Shown in pieces: positions 57,108 to 64,000 of a DNA stretch of 64,000 nt. The stretch covers positions 275,080 to 339,079 of the forward strand of contig KN817537.1 in the NCBI GenBank assembly GCA_000827495.1, given 5' to 3'. The notes beneath the pieces were generated by a model. It was not told the DNA's origin. It worked only from the letters and a program-made list of their open reading frames with translations, and did no database searches. The number at the start of each line of letters is the position of its first letter. The first letter of the stretch is position 1. The stretch is from Hypholoma sublateritium FD-334 SS-4. Its lineage: Eukaryota; Basidiomycota; Agaricomycetes; Agaricales; Strophariaceae. The position numbers and the translations under genes are program-made.

Positions 57108-57740
57108 CGGCCGTTGTTGCGGANTCNACGTCTCGCAGGGACGAGCGTCAGTCTCCGCTCTATGGGTTCAATTGTATTGCTAGAAATATATCAGCGANGC
57201 CGAGACATGGTACATAACGATCTAGATACTCACTGGAATAATGCAGCTCGTATCGCAGCACCGAGAATGGGCTACGAGAGATTTCGTACTATCACTGGGG
57301 ACTAGCCAGAGACATGTCCAGAGTGTTCATGACAAGGAAGAAGTCAATTCATTCAAGTACAAGACCAGCTGCGGCAGTACTGCTCGATCGTGAAGAGAGC
57401 TGCTAGTGAACTTTGCCGCGGCTATTATGGCGGAATCAACGACTCGCGCAAGCGCGAGCGTCGGTCTCCGGTTATAACTAGATAATACGAACGGTTGGCT
57501 GGAGGAAAGTACATTGTACGGTGGCGTGACACTCACGTAGGTAGGGCCAATGGCCATGGGGCCCATCGTCGTGGAATGTCGCCCGTGCCCGAATGGGCGC
57601 GTCTACATCCCCGCCGCCGATGGCCAGCCGCAGCAAGCGCAGCTCAATCTCCCATTGGGAGAGAGCCACTCCGAAATTTGCTGCGGCCGTTGTTGCAGGA
57701 TCAACGACTCGCTATCGCGAGCGTCGGTCTCTGCTCCGTC
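57108..57740. repeat. Three ~300-bp-spaced copies of a hairpin-bearing motif
   Basis: Copies at about 57108, 57415 and 57680 share GCGGC-GTTRTTGC-GGAATCAACGACTCGC...GCGAGCGTCGGTCTC. The loop differs in each (CTCGCAGGGACGAG, CTCGCGCAAGCGCGAG, CTCGCTATCGCGAG), while in the second and third copies the stem is perfect and retained. Confidence 0.75.
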
Positions 57741-58469
57741 GGGCAGGGAGGCAGCCACAGGTAATATGCTGCCAGACAGGCGTGAGTAAGCGTGTTGGAT
57801 TCGAGCGAGTTGGAGCTCGTACCGTAGTCCTGCGAGGAGAAACGTGTGCCGAAAGACTGGTGATTAGGAGGAGTAGCTTGGATGATGATAGCATGCGCAC
57901 CATAAAGCCAACGGCTAAGCGCCGCGAAGAGGAGAAAGGGCGCGGCCGTATACGACGCGGCGATGTGGGGGAAAGGAAGGAAGATGGCAAGAAATGTTCA
58001 GCATGGTGGCGTATTTATACGAGCTGAAGCGCGGCGTTTTTCTGGTCTCGTGTCCAGGACCCTAAGCTGTCAAGAAGACGCCGTGTGGGAAGGACTTTGC
58101 GNTTTTTGTCGCGATTGCCGACGCGCTAAACGCGTTGCAACGCTTGTGTGGAGTTAGGCCGTCCAATTGCTTACCCAGATAAGAGTAATCGATGAGGTNA
58201 AGTTATCAATATTGCAGGCTTCCGCTTACTCTTCNNGAGTCTCTGCTTTTAANAGACTAGGNAATCCAGATATNGCGAANCCCATGCGCCGCCGCAAACC
58301 TGAAGCTGCGTTATACCGAGAGCAGGAGAGCANAAGAGACATGTGGTACGTATGGGCATATCCGAGGCCCTGNAATTAGACCCAGAGATTAGTTGAAGAC
58401 CCGCCCAAAATTCCCCTCGTGGCCTGTTTTTTCGGGCGAATGATAGGGCCTGACTTGAATTGACTCACA
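57741..58469. other. Gene-poor stretch
   Basis: No gene recognised. Dense N bases at 58199-58373. A possible relic around 58180-58240 is too short to assign. Confidence 0.35.
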
Positions 58470-58796
58470 ATGCGATGCATAAGGGGACGACTCTCACCTG
58501 TGTAGTCTGGGAATATCTGTCCCGCTTTGTGCAAGGAATCAGCAGCATCAATAAAGCGTCGTGGTTACCTGCGCAGGGACTGACATTGAAAGACCGCCGC
58601 CAAAGAAATTCGCCTTGTTTTTTACGATAAGGATGGAGCTATGGACCCTTAGAGAAGGTTCTGGAATATAACTTTCTTCTGACCGGCGTTCCGGAAGAAT
58701 AAGTGGTTTCTGTCTGAAGGATGCGAGTGCAGAAGAAAGCATTTTTCCGAGAGGTTTACTCCCTATACCTGTATCTGCGATGGCGCTTGCATGCAC
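58470..58796 (-). pseudogene. Relic of an unidentified gene
   Basis: Minus-strand coding-like sequence includes KPLGKMLSSALASFRQKPLI and FFGGGLSMSVPAQVTTTL, and then, after a one-base frame change at about 58550, DAADSLHKAGQIFPDYTG, which ends at a plausible GTGAG donor. The frame change could also be a small intron or a sequencing error. No start, and no continuation on either side within the repeats. I do not recognise the family. Confidence 0.4.
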
Positions 58797-59588
58797 ATAG
58801 TCTACTTAGAAAGGCANAAACAGAAACGTGNAGATATCTCGTTCCATCTGACATTTGAAAAGCCAGCGGAGCATCAAAGAGTACATCATCAGAGCGTACT
58901 CCCCTTCCCTCAAGGCTGAGATATCCTCATGAAAGACTTTATGGCGCCGACACAGAGTCACCATTTACTGATCATAGATGTTGGCGCCAGACAGAGCACA
59001 CGCTCACGCCGACTCGAAGCACCCAGACAAGGACGAGGGGGGTGGGGGTACCGATGAAAGAGAAGAGGATAAAACGGGTGCTCGCCGCTTCAGAATCGAT
59101 GTATAGAAGTTCAAGACTTGAGAAACACGTGTACGCACGTACGTGTTACGCCCATTGAAACAAGATGGCACATAGAAAGCAAACAATGAGTATATCATCA
59201 AGTACACCACTGAAGCGTACCAATTATTGGCGATCATGATATCTCGCGGGAATGTTATAGAGGTAGACACCAGGTGGTACGCCCTTTTTTCTCGAGCTAA
59301 AGGATGCAAGAATGTAAGCCTGCTCCACCACAGAAACACGTTTTGTCGACAATAACACCCCCTGGTATACATACGCAAACGTGCAGCGCACGCAGGGGGA
59401 GCGAAGACGCGCGGGTCTGCGGTGGCGAGCGCATGCGCCTATAGGACGGGGTGTCGATAGCGGTAGAAAATTATACGACGCCTACGGCTGGAAGAAGATA
59501 ACGGGAATCTTCCTCCGCTGGAACAACACAGATGAGCTCACGACAGACGTAGACTCACAAAGAAGGTCGGGTGTCTCCGGGCTGCGGT
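58797..59588. repeat. Outlying fragments of the complex repeat
   Basis: 58868-58900 (AAAGAGTACATCATCAGAGC) and 59109-59220 (CGCACGTACGTGTTACGCCC, then a variant anchor near 59188) resemble the array modules. 59350-59440 matches the CACGCAG...GGGGGAGCGAAG + TCTGCGGTGGC module. No gene. It ends abruptly at the junction with the 4.4-kb direct repeat. Confidence 0.6.
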
Positions 59589-60804
59589 TTCTCACTGCTT
59601 ATATCTGGCGTTGCAGGACTAAACGTCGTTCTTCCACGGCAAACATCACAAAGTCTATTAGGAAATACCTCTGTTCTGCCTCCTGGATGGAATGTCAACC
59701 CGGGTATCGACTGCCTCGCGTGAGTATAGTACCGTTTCATTGTACCCACCAGAAGATTAACGCCACACCGATTAATGCTTGCGCTTTAATTCTAGTGATG
59801 CCGGAAACCTACTTGGCCCTAGTTTTACAGACCCCGTCGGCCTGACGATCGAGTCTTGTGTTGCATTCTGCAACGAGCAGAGCCAGCGTCTTGCTGGNCT
59901 GGAAGGGGACCAATGCAGTTAGCTTCACTTTCTTTCCCTTGATCAGTGGATATATTTGAATCGCCATACTTTCAAAATCCTCTTAGAATGTGCAAACATA
60001 TACAGACCGGATGGCGGAGGNTTCGAGAGTGATCCAGGCGAATGCCATCTACCTGATTTTGATGTTCCCTGCCCCGGAAACGCGGAAGAATCATGTGGAC
60101 TCCCGAATGGCACTCCATCATTAATTAGCTTGTATCTGAAGACGGGCACTCCGATTGACTGTTCCGATCTTGTATGGCCCGGCGGCTCAGCGATGACGGC
60201 CGGTAAATGGCGCTTTTCATATTTCTACAAGTGCGTACATGAACGAATATCCGCTCAATAACTGAGATCATACAGCTAATAATGGACTGCCATTCAGTGA
60301 TTCCACCACAGCGCGAGCTTTGAGCGTCAATGCAGCGACTCTGGCAGCTCCAGTAACAGCGGGAAGTATGAGCTCAGCGGCTTGCACCACGGCGTGCGGT
60401 AACGCAGGTGAGCACTCAATTGCATCATTTTAAACTCCCATTTATAATTTTCTGCATNCAGGATATACACTTGCCGGCGTTGAATTTGGAGATGAATGCT
60501 GTAAGTCTTTCAGTTGTATCCTATGGTTTATNTGACTTCGTTGAGCGACGTAATAGTTTGCGGAAATGCATTGGAAAACAATGCTCACACAATCACAGAC
60601 TGCGCGCTTTTGAACCAGCCATTCAACCCTAACCCCGCGCGCGTAAGTCTCACAGTGTGCACAGGGAATCCACAGGAGATTTGTGGCGGCCCNGGGGTCA
60701 TATCGATATTCACGCTTCCGGGGACGGGGCTCATTCCCCTTCTTCCCTTTGTCCCTTCTTTGGATAATTTCTGCGCAGGCGAGAATTGCATGACGGAGAC
60801 CTAA
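59589..60804 (+). pseudogene. 5'-truncated duplicate of the WSC-domain gene
   Basis: Identical to 38776-39995 apart from a 4-bp deletion in intron 1 and one or two substitutions. The repeat junction removes the ATG and first four codons, and the promoter is replaced by complex-repeat DNA. Without a new start the secreted form cannot be made. If the second copy is an assembly artefact, this is not a separate locus. Confidence 0.8.
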
Positions 60805-61222
60805 TTGAAGCATCATGTCGTTGAATTGTACAAGTATAGCTGATATCTGATAACACTTGGACTGCGCTGCGCATTAATGTGATTGTGGCAATAATTGCGT
60901 ATCCCTGGGTCTGTGACTTTGTTGCAGTCAATCACCGGAGGAAAAGGCTCTNACAACGCGTGGAGACTCTGTGCTGCGTATGAGAATTACGTATAATTGA
61001 GTCTAAAACCGGTATTGAGGCCTTTATGTATGAATCCTCCAATGCGACTAGATTAAGCGCCCGTTAGAGGAACGCGTGATCGTGCACGTCTCGTGTGACG
61101 TAGCGCGCTTCGAATCACATTACTTGTGACAGTCTATAATATAGCCTCGCGCAAGCCTCGCGACATGCCACTGAATCTTATCAACTTTCCACTTGCTTTC
61201 CACTTCATTCACCAGTTTCCGA

Positions 61223-63229
61223 ATGTTTTCAGCTGAACTCGAAAGTCGCTTTCGAAGTATGCTGTTGGGCCCGAGGGTCGCCGAAACCCTTGTCAAGGAT
61301 CACATCGACGCCCAGATTGAAGCTGAGGTCAAAGAAAACGGCGACCGACCCAAGCTCCCTGGAATGCCTGAGGATCCCGGGCGCAGGCGTGCCATTGTGC
61401 GCGAGTGGCCACGCGACCCCAAGGGGCCGACGATCACCACGTTGCCCGCCGGGAAGGAGGCAGCTAACGGTATGCCCTTGTGGGGNGCCACTGTACTCGA
61501 CTTCTTCTGGGTGCAGCGCGCGCCGGAGTGCGGAAACTGGGTTACCGCCGCGAACTCAAGCAGACTGTTGGCTTGGTCGAAAGAGATCGGCGAGCTTGAA
61601 CATGCTAAGGAAGAAATTGCCTGGGCGGAGGGGGAGGACAGCCCGAAGGAGTTGTTTCCGTGCGACATGGCGACCTTGCTCAAAGATGCCGATTATGCGC
61701 CTCCCGGTGTAGCAAAATTCCGTGATGATATGCATAAACTGGTGAGCTATNGGTAATNTGGTCTCTGGAAGCGTCATACTTACGCATACGCGTAGCCCAA
61801 CGGCAGGATGTCAGCGACGCGATACCAGAAATTCCAGAATCGCCTCCCACTTCATCTTCTACCAGAGAAGCTCATTGTGCATGATCCAGACAGTACGTTG
61901 CGCGTTGGACGGACATCTAAAGTCGAATCGGAAGAATGCGACACGCCACGCGTCTACAGGCTCGAGCTCACCAAAGAGACACGCGATACCATCGCTGCTG
62001 CGCGAACCGCCTTAGCGCAGTCAGATAAAGCGGGTTCTGCTCTTTTATACACTACTCAATCGGAAGACATGATCACTGGGAATGNGAAGGAGGGACCAGT
62101 CATCGAGGCAACGGCCGTGATTCTACCGCCACCCCCGCCCCCGCCGCTACTGACTCCAGAAGCGCACCTCTACATCAACGCNGCTGACAAGCTCGGCGAA
62201 GGAAACCACTCGCACGTCTACCGCGTTGCGTGGGAGATCCCCCGCAGTCTCGTCATGGCACCATACGTATGCGACAAGTGTATCGAAGAAAGTTTATTCA
62301 AGAAACTCANGGAGGAAGCGCCCGAGGCAAAAATCAGCACGAGCGAGCCGCTCGACTTTCAAATTGAAGAGTTGATGATACACATCGCCGGTCTGCACGG
62401 CAGAAAAGGGAAGCTTTCCATGGTCGAAGTCACCATGCCCGCTATGGACGTCGAATTTGTTTATTCCTCGACAGGGACGTCCGAAAAGATAAAGCAAGCA
62501 GCCGAACGTATTATGAACATGGAATATGAGGGCAACACGCGCAAAGTCCCTATCGACNTGAAGTGGTCGACTCCGGGCAACTTCTGCGAACACGAACAGG
62601 AGCGCAGGAGCGCGCCGANGACATTCAAGGTCGACGTCAGCGCTAAGCTTTCGCACAAGTACGATGAACACCTTCCACGCGAGGCGCAGAATTATCAGAA
62701 ATTCCCTGCGCATTTCTTTCAGCACTGGAGCGGGTACAATATCATTCCCCCCAACAAGGATCCGACACCCGTGCTGGCTGTGGTACCCCAGTTCTACGGC
62801 TACTATGTACCGGAGGACGGCCAGGTCAAGGACGGCGAGTACCTCAGCCCGATTTTGCTCCTGGAGAACTGTGGCACGCCCGTGGACGTCAATGACCTGG
62901 ACATAGATGATAGGTGCGCTCCGGTTTCATCACGCTGCCGGGAGTGAGTACTGAGCACTCATTCCAGACACGAATGCGCGTCGCTACTGCTCCGCATGCA
63001 CACCGAGGGCTGGCTGCACAACTCGTTCTTCCCCCGGAATGTACTCATGCAGCACGGGGACATCACTGAATGGCCCGTGTTTCAGGAAAAGAAGGACAGG
63101 CGTTTCCGAATCATAGATTTCGGGCGCTCGGTGNATTATCCGAAGACGTCAGGACGCTCGGAATATGGGGTNCTAAGATCTAAAGAGGAGCATGAATGTA
63201 GGCAGACGTTCAAGATCAGTGACTTCTGA
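61223..63229 (+). CDS. Fungal protein kinase-like protein (632 aa), copy 2
   Basis: Same three-exon structure as 40414-42420, shifted by 20809 bases. The noted coding change is His to Leu in DRPKxPGMPEDP, and one N is resolved to give WPRDPKGP. The glycine loop (LGEGNHSHVYR), the modified catalytic loop and IIDFGRS are unchanged. Promoter and full gene lie inside the repeat, so if the duplication is real this copy could be expressed. Confidence 0.75.
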
Positions 63230-63559
63230 TGTTNCGTCGAAGAGTTGACACTGTACCATCGTACTGATATCTCCCTTCTTGAGCGTACTGTACTGATTTC
63301 TCAGTTTCTTTTTTTCCCCTATGTACTTTGGCGATGCGTGTGTTGTNACTTGTAATTATTGCTATTGTAGTTAGGTGTTCTGTTTGAACTGTAAATTGTA
63401 CTTGCCTGTGTATAACGAATATGAAAGCAATCACCTGAAATGATTCACAACGTTCAAATGGCAAGCGTTCGATCCGAGCCCGGGTCAGGAGTTCAAACGT
63501 TCAAGCTTCAAGCTTCAAGTTTCAGATGTTCATGTTTATACTATTATACATCGCTGTCA

Positions 63560-64000
63560 TCACAGCGCAAATATCTCCGTATGAAGCCCCACACCTCCCA
63601 GATTCACTCCGCGCCCGCTCAATTGCAGACGCGCGACACCATTCGCCACCTCGCGGATCAGACCTTCAGGCCCACTCGCGCATACCGCGAGCCCTCCTCC
63701 CGCACGCGCGACGAACGGCAAGCGACCCACAGCATCCAGCTCGGGGTCAACACCCATGCTCGTTTCCGAATCCACAGAGCGTTCAGCTAAGGACACGCGA
63801 TCGCCTTTGTCGCCACTGTCTGCGGTCAGAGCTGGCACCAGCGCGGGGCTTGTGAGGTTCAGCAGGACGNGATACACGCTCGGGCGCACGATGGCGACGT
63901 CGCAGTTCGGGATCGGTGGGACTGCCTCGGGGTTGCAGAGGCAGGTGACGTATATTGAGATGTGCAGCGTAATGGGGAGCAGCCCGGCGCTAGACGCCTC
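63560..64000 (-). CDS. Ferric-chelate reductase, copy 2 (partial, cut by window end)
   Basis: C-terminal exon of the duplicate of 42751-45024: the same stop (63560-63562) after GLHTEIFAL, with CASGPEGLI and LPFVARAGGG identical to copy 1. The remainder lies beyond base 64000. Whether the copy is complete decides whether the repeat is a whole-locus duplicate. Confidence 0.8.
   Translation of the reverse strand, partial: EASSAGLLPITLHISIYVTCLCNPEAVPPIPNCDVAIVRPSVYXVLLNLTSPALVPALTADSGDKGDRVSLAERSVDSETSMGVDPELDAVGRLPFVARAGGGLAVCASGPEGLIREVANGVARLQLSGRGVNLGGVGLHTEIFAL

Larger units (their letters stand above)
59589..64000. repeat. 4.4-kb direct repeat, copy 2 (runs off the window)
   Basis: Second copy of 38776-43191. 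Visible differences include TATTAGG against TATTGGG (~59659), CTATAATATAG against CTGTAATATAG (~61136), CTTCATTCACC against CTTCATTCGCC, CCAAGCTCCC against CCAAGCACCC, and two N positions resolved here (about 60842 and 61422). Confidence 0.95.

Overview
The window is eukaryotic, and almost certainly from a wood-decay or litter-decay basidiomycete (Agaricomycetes). Evidence: genes cut by many 47-86 bp GT-AG introns, GC-rich exons, glyoxal-oxidase-type copper radical oxidases, a fungal FuA-type glutathione transferase, WSC-domain secreted proteins, a fungal kinase-like protein and an F-box protein. It is a draft assembly with scattered N bases. There is no rRNA, CRISPR array or bacterial operon, and I could not support any tRNA.

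Region 1 (1-8.06 kb) is a large inverted repeat. Arms at about 575-2674 and 5900-8055 each carry one copy of an NADPH-dependent alkenal/enone reductase gene with its promoter and 3' flank. The 3.2-kb spacer holds an intact short-chain dehydrogenase/reductase and an internally deleted copy of it.

Region 2 (8.4-11.4 kb) has a disordered basidiomycete protein of unknown function and an FuA-type glutathione transferase.

Region 3 (11.5-33.3 kb) is a redox cluster. Two paralogous mitochondrial D-lactate dehydrogenase genes (minus strand) are interleaved with the first of three glyoxal-oxidase-like copper radical oxidases (plus strand). A fused flavin oxidoreductase gene follows, broken by a 542-bp TA-flanked MITE. 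Two decayed partial copies of that oxidoreductase each precede another copper radical oxidase, so the right half grew by tandem segmental duplication. The chemistry (extracellular aldehyde oxidation with H2O2 production, D-lactate to pyruvate, enone reduction, glutathione conjugation) fits lignocellulose attack plus detoxification of reactive aldehydes, but joint function is inferred from position only.

Region 4 (33.7-37.3 kb): a heterotrimeric G-protein alpha subunit-like gene in which all five guanine-nucleotide motifs are altered, followed by the housekeeping translation factor eIF3e.

Region 5 (38.8-45 kb): a two-domain WSC secreted protein, a kinase-like protein and a ferric reductase (minus strand). 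Nearly the same 4.4 kb reappears at 59.6-64 kb with most of the same N positions. This is either a very recent direct duplication or an assembly duplicate.

Region 6 (45-59.6 kb): two low-complexity hypothetical genes, an F-box gene, then gene-poor DNA with a degenerate complex repeat array (about 51.9-55 kb), hairpin-bearing 300-bp repeats (57.1-57.7 kb) and gene relics.
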